NCBI GenBank assembly: GCA_963718105.1
Contig: OY970352.1
Location: 3,348,001-3,412,000 of the forward strand
DNA from: DASYKT01 sp963718105
GTDB taxonomy: Bacteria > Acidobacteriota > Blastocatellia > Pyrinomonadales > Pyrinomonadaceae
Direction of reading: 5' to 3'
Length of the DNA stretch: 64,000 nucleotides
Shown: piece by piece, positions 9,508 through 18,934 of the stretch
How positions within the stretch are numbered: position 1 is the first letter of the stretch
Layout of the letters: every line of letters starts with the position of its first letter
The notes under the pieces: generated by a model
Databases searched by the model: none
What the model saw: the letters and a program-made list of their open reading frames with translations, nothing else
What the model was told of the DNA's origin: nothing
Program-made: the position numbers and the translations under genes

Positions 9508-10443
9508 TTAAGGTTTTACGCCGAGTTTTTCCAGCGCTTCTTTAAATCTCGTGTCATAGGGCATTTTTTCGTAAGCCTTGCGAAATTCAACGATCGCTTT
9601 TTCTTTCTCGCCCTGCGCCGCAAAAACCAGGCCGCGATTGTAAGGGATCTGAGCGCTATCCTGCCAGATCTTTTCAAGCTCATCTATGTCCTTCATCGCC
9701 AGGTCGTATTTTTTCATCGCGGTATATACGCGGGCGCGCTCTTCGATCCAGCCGGTTTTTACTTCGGCCTCCATTTCGATCATCGAGTTAACAACCGAAA
9801 GCGCGTCTTCGCCCTTGTTTTGTTCCAGGTAAATATTTATCAAGCCCTGCGCCGCCTCGGCCTTGGCGATCCCAATACTGAGGGCTTTTTTATAGTCCGC
9901 GATCGCCAGATCATATTTTTTTAGCGCGCGATAGGCACGCGCTCGAATAGTGTAGTCTCCGGCGCCGAGCGTTTTGGAAAGCCGGATATTTTCTGAAAAA
10001 TCCGCGATCGCCAGTTCGTATTGCTCCAGCTCGAAATAGTGGGTTCCCCGTAGATAATAAGTAAAATCATTCGGACTTGTTTTCAATATTGTTGTTAAGG
10101 CGATGAGCAGATATTTTTGGGCATCCTTATTCGCAGCGCTGCCGTAGAAACCGCGTTCCTTGGTAAAACCGTCATACCCCTCGATAAATTTCTGACTGCA
10201 GGTCATATTATCCGGAAAAAGCTCGACGCATTTTTGCAGCAGCATCAGCACATCCGGATCACGTTTCTTTTCACCTTTTACCGTCGCGTTGCTCTTTACC
10301 CGTTCTATCCTCACCCGCTCTGCCGTCTGGGTGAACATCTTTGGCGTCTTAAGCTCCACGCCCCGGTACTTAAAGACTTCCTGCGCAAAGACGGCTCCGG
10401 ACAGGCCGGTGATGATCGCGATCGTGAAAAATATTTGTCTCAT
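9508..10443 (-). CDS. Secreted TPR-repeat protein
   Basis: 311 residues with a signal peptide (MRQIFFTIAIITGLSGAVFAQ). The body consists of tetratricopeptide repeats, for example TYYLRGTHYFELEQYELAIADF, TIRARAYRALKKYDLAIADY and IPYNRGLVFAAQGEKEKAIVEF. TPRs are protein-interaction scaffolds, and no catalytic motif is visible. The ATG at 10441-10443 is preceded by GGGGAAT. It is the last gene of a four-gene minus-strand operon (14943 to 9508) with intergenic gaps of 12, 16 and 14 bp, so it probably works with the propeller and four-module proteins in the cell envelope. Confidence 0.85.
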   Translation of the reverse strand: MRQIFFTIAIITGLSGAVFAQEVFKYRGVELKTPKMFTQTAERVRIERVKSNATVKGEKKRDPDVLMLLQKCVELFPDNMTCSQKFIEGYDGFTKERGFYGSAANKDAQKYLLIALTTILKTSPNDFTYYLRGTHYFELEQYELAIADFSENIRLSKTLGAGDYTIRARAYRALKKYDLAIADYKKALSIGIAKAEAAQGLINIYLEQNKGEDALSVVNSMIEMEAEVKTGWIEERARVYTAMKKYDLAMKDIDELEKIWQDSAQIPYNRGLVFAAQGEKEKAIVEFRKAYEKMPYDTRFKEALEKLGVKP

Positions 10444-10457
10444 ATTCCCCGCACAAA

Positions 10458-11078
10458 CTAGTTGCCGCGCTGGAGCTGCTCGGCCTTTAATTTATCTGCC
10501 TGGGCCTGCGCCGCCATTCCCTGCATTTCATAGACAGCGGCGCGGACCGTATACGAACCCGGATCTCTTGGATTAAGCTGGATCGATTTGGTAAGGTCGG
10601 CTTCGGCTTCTTTCCATTTTTTCTGCCCGGCATAGGAGGTGCCGCGCGCCTGGTAGCCGCCGGCATGGTTGGCATCGATTTTTAGTATGGCTTCGGCGTC
10701 CTTAAAGCCTTTTTTGTAATCGCCTTTGGCGTTTAGATAGCTGGCGCGGGCAAAAAGCACTTGTATATTTTGCGGGTGTGCGTTCAATATAACGGTCAAG
10801 TCTTTGATCGCCTCCTCATATTTCCCGTTCATAACATACGCCCCGGCGCGTGCGTACAAAAGATCGTAATTGTCCGGGCGTACCGCGATGGCTTTTGAAT
10901 ACCACTGGATCGCGCCGTTGTAATCTTTTTTGATCGCAGCCTGTCTTCCGGCCTCGACAAACTCATCGTGTGTTTGCGGGGTCGTTTGCCCCGGCTGCGC
11001 GGGTTGAGCAGCAGCGGAAATGACACCGGCCAGCATAAGCAGTATTGAAAGCAAAATTGTTCTTGATGTGTTTCTCAT
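10458..11078 (-). CDS. Secreted TPR-repeat protein
   Basis: 206 residues. A signal peptide (MRNTSRTILLSILLMLAGVI, cleavage near SAAAQ) and a short Gln/Pro/Thr linker lead into four consecutive TPR units (ADYNGAIQWYSKA-like, EEAIKDLTVIL, KKGFKDAEAIL, KEAEADLTKSI), each with the usual small and aromatic residue spacing. An excellent ribosome-binding site (AGGAG, 6 nt spacing) supports ATG 11076-11078. It is the third gene of the operon described for 9508-10443. Function is unknown beyond a likely periplasmic scaffolding role. Confidence 0.88.
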   Translation of the reverse strand: MRNTSRTILLSILLMLAGVISAAAQPAQPGQTTPQTHDEFVEAGRQAAIKKDYNGAIQWYSKAIAVRPDNYDLLYARAGAYVMNGKYEEAIKDLTVILNAHPQNIQVLFARASYLNAKGDYKKGFKDAEAILKIDANHAGGYQARGTSYAGQKKWKEAEADLTKSIQLNPRDPGSYTVRAAVYEMQGMAAQAQADKLKAEQLQRGN

Positions 11079-11094
11079 TTTTTCTCCTGAGGTT

Positions 11095-13035
11095 TTACAT
11101 TCCTACCCGCAATGAATTTAAGATCCGCGCGCGGTTGTAACGGGCGGAAAGCCCGCCCTCATAATTTGTGATGACGATCGCCGTCCACAGTTTTTTATCC
11201 TGCCCGAGCATTATGAAATCGGCCTGAATGACCGCGCCCGGTTTCATAGCACTGGCCGTAACGTCGTAGATAATGTGACGGCCTTCGACGCCGTCGATAT
11301 TTATCGCAAAGCTGTCGCGCTGTTTGGCGGTCAGGGTGACCCCGGCGCCTTTGCCTAATCCACCCAGAAATGAATCCATAAAATATTTCCCGCGTCCGTC
11401 ATTGATCTCGGGCGCCTGGTTTTTGAAATTCATTTCATAGACCATCAGTATCGAATTGCCGTATTGGGCGGTGGCCGATTCTTCGCGGGCAAAATCGGGA
11501 TCCGCCGGATCTTGTTTGATCTGCGGTTCCAGGCGCTGATCTCCCACCAGAAATGAAACTCCCATGGTGCCGAAAGATTGTCTGACGGCGGCGGGCGGGA
11601 AATTTACTTTGACGCGGACGCTCTGCATCACGCGTTCCATATACTCGGCGGTCTCTTTGCTGGCGAGCATGTCGATGATCCACTGCGTCTGGTAGCCGTA
11701 GATCGTCAGTATCTGCCGGAAATTTGTTTCCTTGCCGTTTTGCCAGGTGGCCTTGACCAGGCGCGCTTCCATTCCGTCGATCAAAAGTTTGTCGATACTT
11801 TGCATTTGAAAATTCGCCTTGCTGTTTAGCGCCTGCTGCATTTCAAAATACTGTTTGGCGGCAAAGTCGGGATTGTGGGCGGAAGGAAACCCGACCTCAA
11901 GCTCGCGCATTTCGACCATCGCCAGCGGAGTGTTCGACTCATAGATGGTGACGGAGTTCATCTGCCGCGGCGCGGTAGGCGCCACCGGAAGATCGACATA
12001 GAGCCCTTGATTACCGACGGCGTACGTCTTCCAGCCGTAGATCGTATTCTGCGTCGCTTTTAATGTGCGAAGTATGCGCTCGGTGGTTGCCTGGTGATCG
12101 GCGCGCGCCGGGTCGATCTGAATGCTGACGGTAAGCGCGCTGCGTTTCTCGATAAAAACAATTTCATAAACACGGTAGCTGCGATAGCCGCGCTTAAAAT
12201 TTTTGGTAATGATATCGCCTTCGCGAGTGCCCAGTTTGTATTTATCGCGGGTAGAGGTGAAATTTGTCACGCCGGGCAGTGCGCGTTCGTCTTCGGCAAT
12301 GTCTTTTAGCGTCGCTTCCCTTTCAAACACCATGCCTTCGCCGGGCGATTGGCTGGTCACCCTGATATCCATCCCGTCAAAGCTCGATTCGTAACGCGAT
12401 AGCGTGCCGTTGTCCGAGCTTCTTTTTTGCTGCAGAAGCTCGAACGGAAGCTCCGCGGCGAGAAACGTGGGCCCCAGGCTGCGCAGCGCCCAGTGGCGAT
12501 TGCCTTCGCGTTCGACCTTGATGGAATCAAAGATCGCGCCGGCCAGCGCCTGGCCCGCCTGATCTTTGTATGTGGCCATCACCACCCAACTGGCCCCGCC
12601 AAAAATGCCATCGTCTTTGCCGATCACCGCGGCCATCCGGGTGGCGCTCATAAAATTGACGAACTCTCGGCCGGAGAGATCTCCGCGGCCGCGCGGCGTC
12701 ATCGGGATGTTTATTTTTTGCCCGACCTCAGCCAAAAGCTCCGCCGGGCCTTTTGTCGTATAGATCCTGGCGACCTCGACCCGCACGCCGCTGCCTTCCG
12801 CCGACCAGGAATTGGGAAAGATGGAATAGATGGGACGTTCGGCCCACGCAACGCCGCCGCTGCCGGGATCGGCGGGCATGTCTATCAGCAGAGCGGGCCG
12901 TCCCAGCGCCCAGCGCGAAAGTCCCGGCGACTGGGCTTTTCCGTAATACGTAAAAAGCAAGATCGCCAGGATCGCAAAAATAACGAGCACTACGTCGCGG
13001 ACGGTAAAGCTGCTTGAAGTTTCCTGCCGGGCCAT
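11095..13035 (-). CDS. Membrane-anchored protein of four related modules, function unknown
   Basis: 646 residues. One N-terminal transmembrane segment (VVLVIFAILAILLFTYYG, residues 14-31) would leave the rest outside the inner membrane. By eye the exported part divides into four modules of about 130-160 residues (about 45-175, 185-325, 330-480, 485-646). Each opens with a hydrophobic strand ending in an LP-like turn (ALLIDMPADP, FLAAELPFEL, GLYVDLPVAP, GVSFLVGDQR) and closes with a helix such as ERILRTLKA, ERVMQSVRVK or ARILNSLRVG. The pattern recalls PsbP/LpqN/DUF1795-type folds, but I do not assign a family. It is the second gene of the propeller-TPR operon. Confidence 0.75.
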   Translation of the reverse strand: MARQETSSSFTVRDVVLVIFAILAILLFTYYGKAQSPGLSRWALGRPALLIDMPADPGSGGVAWAERPIYSIFPNSWSAEGSGVRVEVARIYTTKGPAELLAEVGQKINIPMTPRGRGDLSGREFVNFMSATRMAAVIGKDDGIFGGASWVVMATYKDQAGQALAGAIFDSIKVEREGNRHWALRSLGPTFLAAELPFELLQQKRSSDNGTLSRYESSFDGMDIRVTSQSPGEGMVFEREATLKDIAEDERALPGVTNFTSTRDKYKLGTREGDIITKNFKRGYRSYRVYEIVFIEKRSALTVSIQIDPARADHQATTERILRTLKATQNTIYGWKTYAVGNQGLYVDLPVAPTAPRQMNSVTIYESNTPLAMVEMRELEVGFPSAHNPDFAAKQYFEMQQALNSKANFQMQSIDKLLIDGMEARLVKATWQNGKETNFRQILTIYGYQTQWIIDMLASKETAEYMERVMQSVRVKVNFPPAAVRQSFGTMGVSFLVGDQRLEPQIKQDPADPDFAREESATAQYGNSILMVYEMNFKNQAPEINDGRGKYFMDSFLGGLGKGAGVTLTAKQRDSFAINIDGVEGRHIIYDVTASAMKPGAVIQADFIMLGQDKKLWTAIVITNYEGGLSARYNRARILNSLRVGM

Positions 13036-13047
13036 AAATGTTCTTAC

Positions 13048-14943
13048 CTACTTATTCTTGTCGCCTTTTTTATCGTCATCGTCGTCGTCGCCATTAGCGC
13101 TTTGCTCGGTTTGATCGTTGATGCTGTAAGCCGAAAGCTCGCCTTTGTTCATATTGAAAAGGCGTCCGGCGGTTTCATCCACTTCGTAATCCGGCGATTT
13201 ATCTTTAAAGATGATCTGGCTGATGCCGCGGCCCGAAAGCAGATTCACGCCAACCAGGCCTGAGCCTTTGTCTTCTTTCGTCTTTAAACTCGTGAGCACG
13301 TAATAGACGTTTCCGCTCTGCTTCGATGACGAATATTTTTTCGACATAAAGCTCTGATAGTTGGTCATCAGATTAAGAAACCGGTTGTTTTCGCGATAGG
13401 CGGAATTGTAATTTCCGTTGTAGGAATGCTGCGTCTCAACTGCCTGCGAAAGCGCCGCCGCCGTAACGGTAAGCGCAGTCATTACAATAGATTGCCAGCC
13501 ATCTATGCCGGGCGCTTCGTATTTTGTCGACCAGGTTATTTGCCGCGACGACGGATCGAAAGCGAGCAGGTGCTGGCGACCGCGCGCCACCACCGTGCCG
13601 TTTTCCTGACGCACCAGCGAGATGGGTTCGTCGGTCGTATCCGCGCCTTTTTTGAAGAATCCGCCGACGCCGCCCAAAGCCACTGCCGCCACTTTCCCGG
13701 CGGTAGCCGCCGCGCCGACCTTGAATTTGAATTTGAGCGGGACCTTGTAAGCTTCTTTAACTTTGCCCTGGCTGCCAAGATCGAGCCCGATGAGATTTTT
13801 TTCATCGCCGATCATGAGAACGTTTTGCTGCGGCAAGACGACCATATTAGTGATGGAATTTTTCGCGCCTTCATAGATCCAGTTAGTGCCGCCGTTGGCT
13901 TTGTTCAAAGCTACGACTCCAATGGGAGTTTTCTTTTGCCACTCGCCTTTTTTAGCGCTGAAAAATTGCCCGCCCATTCGGCCATAGATGGTGTCGCCGT
14001 AAAGCAGCATCTCGGCGATGCCGCCCTTGCCGAAATCTTTGGTCGTCCATTTAAGCGCGCCGCTGTTCTTATCGATCGCGCGGATGATCCCCTGCGCCGA
14101 GGTGAAGATCGTGTCGCCATCGACGATCGCCTGGCCGTTGGTATTTTTGAGTGAACCGTCGGTAACGTCATACAAAGTTTTCCAGACCAGCTTGCCGTCG
14201 GAGAGGCTGTAGCGATGCAATCCGGCATAGGTCATATACATCGAATCGCCGTCAAAGATCGGCGGGTTTTCGCCGCTCAGATCAAACCGGTCGCTTGCCC
14301 CGCCGCCGCTGCCTAAAAACATCGCGCCCGCACCGCCGCGCTTTTTCTTTTCCACGCCGTAGAGATCGACTTTTTCCGTATACTCGTTTTGCCAGAGCAA
14401 TTCGCCGGTCGACATTTTCAAGGCGAAGATATCCGGCTTGTCTTTGTTGATGCGGTTGTCCCTGATGGTGAGAAAGACGATCATGTCGCGTTCGTAGATC
14501 GGCGACACCTCCACGGTAAAGCCGAGCATCTTGTCGGTTTGCCAGACGGTTTCGCCGGTCAGCACATCCAGCGCGGTGAGTTTTGTTTTGCGCTGCGCAA
14601 AACCTGAATTATCTGAAATGAGAACGAGCGGCGTGCCGGGAAGCTCGGTGTACTCGGTTTCTTTTATTTCGCCGAGATCGCTGCGCTGCCAGAGCGTTTT
14701 GCCGTTCTCGCCGTCAAGCATCGTGACGCCGCTGGGCAGCCCGACCATCACGTTTCCCGTTTCCATCATCGAGTACCACTTGGCGCCCTTGAAGCTCCAC
14801 AGCGGTGTGTCGGCCCGGGCCGAAATGGCCGAAATGGTTGTAATGAGCGCGGCAGCAAAAGCCAGCACCGCCATTATTAGAGCCGCATAGATCTTTCTTT
14901 TTAGCGAAAGCTCGCTTTTCAGATATTCAATTTTGTTTTGCAT
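13048..14943 (-). CDS. PQQ-like beta-propeller protein
   Basis: 631 residues from ATG 14941-14943 (GGAG 8 nt upstream). The frame extends 41 codons further, but that part lacks a better site and would crowd the divergent promoter. A signal peptide or anchor (IYAALIMAVLAFAAALITTI) precedes PQQ-like/quinoprotein-type blades, for example LTALDVLTGETVWQTDK, FALKMSTGELLWQNEY, RAIDKNSGALKWTTKD and VGLNLLSGRG. The end is a very acidic and basic tail (DDDDDDKKGDKNK). Such propellers can be scaffolds (as in BamB) or enzymes, and no quinone-ligand set can be assigned here. It is the first gene of a four-gene operon and diverges from the ECF sigma gene at 15114; the 170-bp gap must hold both promoters. 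Confidence 0.82.
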   Translation of the reverse strand: MQNKIEYLKSELSLKRKIYAALIMAVLAFAAALITTISAISARADTPLWSFKGAKWYSMMETGNVMVGLPSGVTMLDGENGKTLWQRSDLGEIKETEYTELPGTPLVLISDNSGFAQRKTKLTALDVLTGETVWQTDKMLGFTVEVSPIYERDMIVFLTIRDNRINKDKPDIFALKMSTGELLWQNEYTEKVDLYGVEKKKRGGAGAMFLGSGGGASDRFDLSGENPPIFDGDSMYMTYAGLHRYSLSDGKLVWKTLYDVTDGSLKNTNGQAIVDGDTIFTSAQGIIRAIDKNSGALKWTTKDFGKGGIAEMLLYGDTIYGRMGGQFFSAKKGEWQKKTPIGVVALNKANGGTNWIYEGAKNSITNMVVLPQQNVLMIGDEKNLIGLDLGSQGKVKEAYKVPLKFKFKVGAAATAGKVAAVALGGVGGFFKKGADTTDEPISLVRQENGTVVARGRQHLLAFDPSSRQITWSTKYEAPGIDGWQSIVMTALTVTAAALSQAVETQHSYNGNYNSAYRENNRFLNLMTNYQSFMSKKYSSSKQSGNVYYVLTSLKTKEDKGSGLVGVNLLSGRGISQIIFKDKSPDYEVDETAGRLFNMNKGELSAYSINDQTEQSANGDDDDDDKKGDKNK

Positions 14944-15113
14944 TGCAGGTTCTCCGAATTTGTTTTTCTCGCGAAATTTTCGCCTTTTACATGAATCGCA
15001 GGTTTTTTCTGCAAAAAGTGTCATAAAAAACCATTCTTTCTTTAGTTTGGGCTGAATTTGTGGCAAAATTTGCTAACCCCAGGCTGCAACCGTTAACGTT
15101 TTATTCGTTGTAA

Positions 15114-15674
15114 ATGACTGAAATATCTGAAGTTACACAGCTATTGAGCAAGGCCCAAAAGGGCGATAAAGAAGCGCTGGACCTGCTTTTTCCGGTCGTT
15201 TATAAAGAACTGCGCCGGGTAGCTTCGCACCAGTTGGCCGACGAACGCGCCAACCATACGCTGCAGCCGACGGCGCTGGTGCACGAAGCCTACCTGCGGC
15301 TGATCGGGCAGCACTCCGTCGATTGGGCTAACCGCGCGCATTTTTTTTCCATCGCGGCCGAAATGATGCGGCGCATTCTGGTAAATCACGCGATCGAGAA
15401 AAAGGCGCAAAAACGCGGCGCCGGGGAAACTCTCATCTCGATTGAAGAGATCAGCGGCGGCCCGGCCGGTGGACCCGGCCTTGATGTCGTGCTGCTGGAT
15501 GAAACATTGCACCGGCTGGCGGAGATGGATGAAAGACAATCCAAAATAGTTGAGCTGAGATTTTTCGGCGGCCTGTCCGTAGCGGAAACGGCCGATGTCC
15601 TGAAAATTTCCGAAGCCACCGTGAACCGCGAATGGCGCAGCGCAAAAGCCTGGATCATGGCGCAGATGAAATAA
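15114..15674 (+). CDS. ECF-type RNA polymerase sigma factor (TIGR02999-like)
   Basis: 186 residues. The sigma-2 region (ALDLLFPVVYKELRRVASHQ, then LQPTALVHEAYLRLI and WANRAHFFSIAAEMMRRILV) and the sigma-4 helix-turn-helix (RFFGGLSVAETADVLKISEA, then TVNREWRSAKAWI) match the ECF-like family annotated as TIGR02999 / Sigma70_ECF. Members commonly neighbour Ser/Thr kinase genes, as here, with the kinase frame beginning directly after. No anti-sigma gene adjoins it, so activity may be set by the kinase or by expression level. The ATG at 15114 has no clear Shine-Dalgarno sequence. It diverges from the propeller operon, a plausible regulatory target. Confidence 0.92.
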   Translation: MTEISEVTQLLSKAQKGDKEALDLLFPVVYKELRRVASHQLADERANHTLQPTALVHEAYLRLIGQHSVDWANRAHFFSIAAEMMRRILVNHAIEKKAQKRGAGETLISIEEISGGPAGGPGLDVVLLDETLHRLAEMDERQSKIVELRFFGGLSVAETADVLKISEATVNREWRSAKAWIMAQMK

Positions 15675-15737
15675 ATGGAGCGCCGAATTTATTCGGCTTT
15701 CTTCTTTTGCAGACTAGAGTCTGCGCTCCTTACTTTT

Positions 15738-18212
15738 ATGAATCCCGAGACGTGGCAAAAAATAAAATCATTTTTCGACGAAGCCGTTGAGTTTGCCCCG
15801 GCGGAGCGGGAGAAATTTCTCGCGTCGGCTTCCATCGACGGTGAGATCCTGGCCGAAGTAAGAAAGATGTTTGCCGCCGATGAGGAAAGCCTGATCGGGC
15901 ATTCGCCGTTTTCGCAGCTTTCGGAAAACGGGAACAAAGCCCCGGAAAAGATCGGAAACTATAAGATCGTGCGCGAGATCGGGCGGGGCGGAATGGGCGC
16001 GGTCTATGAAGCAGTGCGTGACGACGGGCAATTTTCCCAGCGGGTCGCGGTAAAGATCATCAAACGCGGAATGGATTCGGATGAGATCGTGCGGCGGTTT
16101 CGCAACGAACGCCAGATACTCGCGGAGTTGCAGCATCCTAACATCGCCCGGCTTTTTGACGGCGGTGTTAGCGACGAAGGCTCGCCTTTCTACGTGATGG
16201 AATTTATCGAAGGCCTGCCGATCGATGCTTACTCTCGCGAAAATGATCTGAGCGTGGCGGAAAAACTCAACCTCTTTTGCCAGGTCTGCGCCGCCGTTTC
16301 CTACGCGCACTCGCAATTGATCGTGCACCGCGACCTGAAACCTTCAAACATTTTAATAACCCGTGACGGCCCCAAAAATAACACTGTAAAATTGCTCGAT
16401 TTCGGGATCGCAAAAGTTTTAAACGCCGATTCACAGGAAACGCCGGGTACTGCCACGCAGCTCGGAATGATGACACCGGCCTATGCATCGCCGGAGCAAA
16501 TTCGCGGCGAAAAGGTCACCACCGTCAGCGATGTTTATTCGCTCGGGATCGTACTTTACGAACTGCTTACCGGCGAACGCCCGTATCAAACGTCCGGGAA
16601 AAGTTACCCGGAGCTGATCGAACTGATCGCAAACACACAGCCGCGCAAACCCAGCGATACGGCATCGGTATCTGCCGCAGCGCCCAAAGAATCGAATTTA
16701 AAAAATTCGAACCTCAAAGGCGACCTCGATAATATCGCCCTTAAGGCATTACAAAAAGAGCCTTTACGGCGCTACCGTTCGGTCGAACAATTTTCCGAAG
16801 ACATAAAGCGATATCTGTCCGGGCAGCCGGTTTCCGCGCGGCCCGATACTTTTTCATATCGTTTTAGTAAATTCGCGCGGCGCAATAAAGTTTCGCTGAT
16901 CGCCGCCGTTCTGGTTTTTCTTTCACTCTGCGCCGGCATCGCTATCGTGGTCTGGCAGGCGCGGCGTGCCGAGCAGCAGCGAGTGCTGGCGGAGAATCGT
17001 TTTACCGAAGTGCGCGAACTGGCAAATTCGGTGATCTTCAAATATCACGACGCCATCGCGGCGCTGCCCGGCTCGACTTCCGTTCGCGAACTGCTGGTCA
17101 AAGACGCCACGAAATATCTGGACAGCCTGGCCAATGAATCGGCCAACGATCCGGCGCTTCAGCGCGAACTCGCGCTTGCTTATATCAAACTCGGCGACGT
17201 TCAGGGAAAAGCTTACGCGGCAAACATCGGCGACACAGCCGGCGCGGTCGAAAGCTACCGCAAGGCCGTCGCGCTTTTGGAAAGCGCCGTTTCCACCAAA
17301 GAAAATAATAAAGAACTTCAATTCGATCTGGTCAAAGCCTATGAGGCTTTGTTTCAGATATATATGCGCACTTCAGATCCGGATAAACTTCCCACGCTGG
17401 AAAAGGCTTTGCAGGTGCAGGAAAAACTTGTCAGCGCCGATCCGGGGAACACCGGTTACAAATTGCAGAAAGCGACGCTCCTCATGCTTTCAGGCGACTC
17501 GACCGGCACGATCGAATCCAAACTTCCCCGGTATGAACAAGCGCTCGTACTCAGCAAAGAATTGCTCGCAGCTTTCCCCGATGACAAAGAAGCGATCAGA
17601 AATAACATGCGCGTCAACCAGCGGTTAGGCACGGCCTATACCTGGCTGGGCGATGCGGCGGAGAAAGGCGGCGATAAACAAAAAGCCGCCGAGCGCTATG
17701 CGCAGGGGCTGCCATTCCATCTGGCTTCTTTTGAAATGTCGCAGAAACTTTTTGAATCCGAGCCTAACAATATTTCTTACCAGCGAAATTTTGCCATGGG
17801 CTCGATCAATTTGGCGGAAAGCTATGCGCGCAACGGAAAGCGCCCCGACGCGATGACGATGATCGAGCAATGCATGAAAACGCTTTCTCAGATGGAGGCC
17901 GAGGACAGAAATAATAAAGAGGTGCGCTCTGACATCGCTTTTTCCTATATGGCGATCGCAAATATCTGGCGGTCGCTGGGGGAAAAGAAAAACGAGATCG
18001 ATGAAATAGAAAAGGCGCTGGCGCTGCAGAAAAACGTCTATCAGGACGACCCGCAAAATACGGAGATACTGTCGGAAATTATCAAAAATCATCACAGCCT
18101 GCAAACCTTGTACACCGAGATAGGCGATGAAGGCAAAAGCGCTCTTCACCGCCAGGCTATCGACAGGTATAATATCGACAAGACCAACCTCCTTGGGAAA
18201 CAAAATAAATAA
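15738..18212 (+). CDS. Transmembrane Ser/Thr protein kinase with TPR sensor domain
   Basis: 824 residues from ATG 15738 (MNPETWQKIKSFFDEA, the usual opening of this family). An in-frame ATG at 15675, overlapping the sigma stop region, is possible but adds an atypical leader. The kinase domain spans about residues 73-350: glycine loop GRGGMG (82-87), Lys106, the HRDLKPSN catalytic loop (Asp199, Asn204), DFG at 221-223 and the activation segment ending YASPEQ. A single transmembrane helix follows (VSLIAAVLVFLSLCAGIAIV). The extracytoplasmic C-terminal half has TPR-like helices. It is probably co-transcribed with the sigma gene and likely phosphorylates regulators; targets are unknown. Confidence 0.92.
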   Translation: MNPETWQKIKSFFDEAVEFAPAEREKFLASASIDGEILAEVRKMFAADEESLIGHSPFSQLSENGNKAPEKIGNYKIVREIGRGGMGAVYEAVRDDGQFSQRVAVKIIKRGMDSDEIVRRFRNERQILAELQHPNIARLFDGGVSDEGSPFYVMEFIEGLPIDAYSRENDLSVAEKLNLFCQVCAAVSYAHSQLIVHRDLKPSNILITRDGPKNNTVKLLDFGIAKVLNADSQETPGTATQLGMMTPAYASPEQIRGEKVTTVSDVYSLGIVLYELLTGERPYQTSGKSYPELIELIANTQPRKPSDTASVSAAAPKESNLKNSNLKGDLDNIALKALQKEPLRRYRSVEQFSEDIKRYLSGQPVSARPDTFSYRFSKFARRNKVSLIAAVLVFLSLCAGIAIVVWQARRAEQQRVLAENRFTEVRELANSVIFKYHDAIAALPGSTSVRELLVKDATKYLDSLANESANDPALQRELALAYIKLGDVQGKAYAANIGDTAGAVESYRKAVALLESAVSTKENNKELQFDLVKAYEALFQIYMRTSDPDKLPTLEKALQVQEKLVSADPGNTGYKLQKATLLMLSGDSTGTIESKLPRYEQALVLSKELLAAFPDDKEAIRNNMRVNQRLGTAYTWLGDAAEKGGDKQKAAERYAQGLPFHLASFEMSQKLFESEPNNISYQRNFAMGSINLAESYARNGKRPDAMTMIEQCMKTLSQMEAEDRNNKEVRSDIAFSYMAIANIWRSLGEKKNEIDEIEKALALQKNVYQDDPQNTEILSEIIKNHHSLQTLYTEIGDEGKSALHRQAIDRYNIDKTNLLGKQNK

Positions 18213-18236
18213 ACCGTCCGCTTATAATTAACGATT

Positions 18237-18737
18237 ATGATGGAATTTATTTTCGAGCTGTTGTTCCAGATAATTCCCGGTAAAGTCTGGATTTTTCTGT
18301 TGGCCGTTGTGTTGATCGTCGGCGGAATTTACGTCTGGCGGATCGGCGGCCAGGAGCGCGCCAGGTATGACGCGGCGACGGGAAGCGAAAGCAAAACTTA
18401 CCAGGCTGAGATCCGTTACAAGAGCATCCGCAGCGTTAAGACTTCCGGCATAAACGATCACGACACCGGCAGCGCGGACGCCAACTTCCTCCAGATGGGT
18501 TATTACGAAGACGGGAAATATCATCCGCTCGACGTGCAGGTAGATCGCGATGAATATGATGCGGTCAAAGAAGGCGACAAGATAAAGATCAGCTTTCATC
18601 CTGATGATGCGGATTATATCGTCACGCCGATGATGCCGCGCCCCGGTACTATCTGGTATCGCATCGGCGGCGGCGCCATGATCGGTTTTGCCGCGCTTAT
18701 TTTATTGATGTTATTTGCCAGCCTTTTCGGCGATTAA
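18237..18737 (+). CDS. DUF3592-like membrane protein
   Basis: 166 residues with a transmembrane helix at each end (VWIFLLAVVLIVGGIYVW and MIGFAALILLMLFASLF). The middle soluble domain (about residues 45-130) has the DUF3592 pattern: YQAEIRYKSIRS, then a strand-rich segment, YDAVKEGDKIKISFHPDD and ADYIVTP. DUF3592 proteins are membrane proteins of unknown function. ATG 18237 and ATG 18240 are both possible. It lies 24 bp after the kinase gene and could be co-transcribed. Confidence 0.75.
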   Translation: MMEFIFELLFQIIPGKVWIFLLAVVLIVGGIYVWRIGGQERARYDAATGSESKTYQAEIRYKSIRSVKTSGINDHDTGSADANFLQMGYYEDGKYHPLDVQVDRDEYDAVKEGDKIKISFHPDDADYIVTPMMPRPGTIWYRIGGGAMIGFAALILLMLFASLFGD

Positions 18738-18769
18738 CTTAGGAGCGCGAAGCGATCTAAATTTCATAT

Positions 18770-18888
18770 TGCAGTTTTCGCGTAATTTAGTGTGGTTTCG
18801 TGGTTCCAGTCTTAGTCTTTGGCTCCCTAAGTTTAAGGCTGAAACCACGAAACCACACTAAAAAACACGAACAAAACAATAAGACACA
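18770..18888 (+). repeat. Dispersed imperfect palindrome, copy A (~119 bp)
   Basis: Two perfect 20-bp arms, TTTAGTGTGGTTTCGTGGTT (18786-18805) and its reverse complement (18843-18862), flank a 37-bp spacer whose outer bases also partly pair. The whole element, including flanks TGCAGTTTTCG on the left and ACAAAAC...AAGAC on the right, aligns with the reverse complement of 55718-55836. It therefore belongs to a repeat family and is not just a local terminator. It sits between the DUF3592 gene and the next gene and could also act as a transcript-end hairpin. Confidence 0.8.
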
Positions 18889-18934
18889 ATTTTTTTAACT
18901 TTACAGACAAAACCTTTACACCGGAGTGTACACT

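Noticed and set aside
13426..14154. 242-codon plus-strand frame
   Set aside because: Antisense shadow of the PQQ-propeller gene; no domain or ribosome-binding site.
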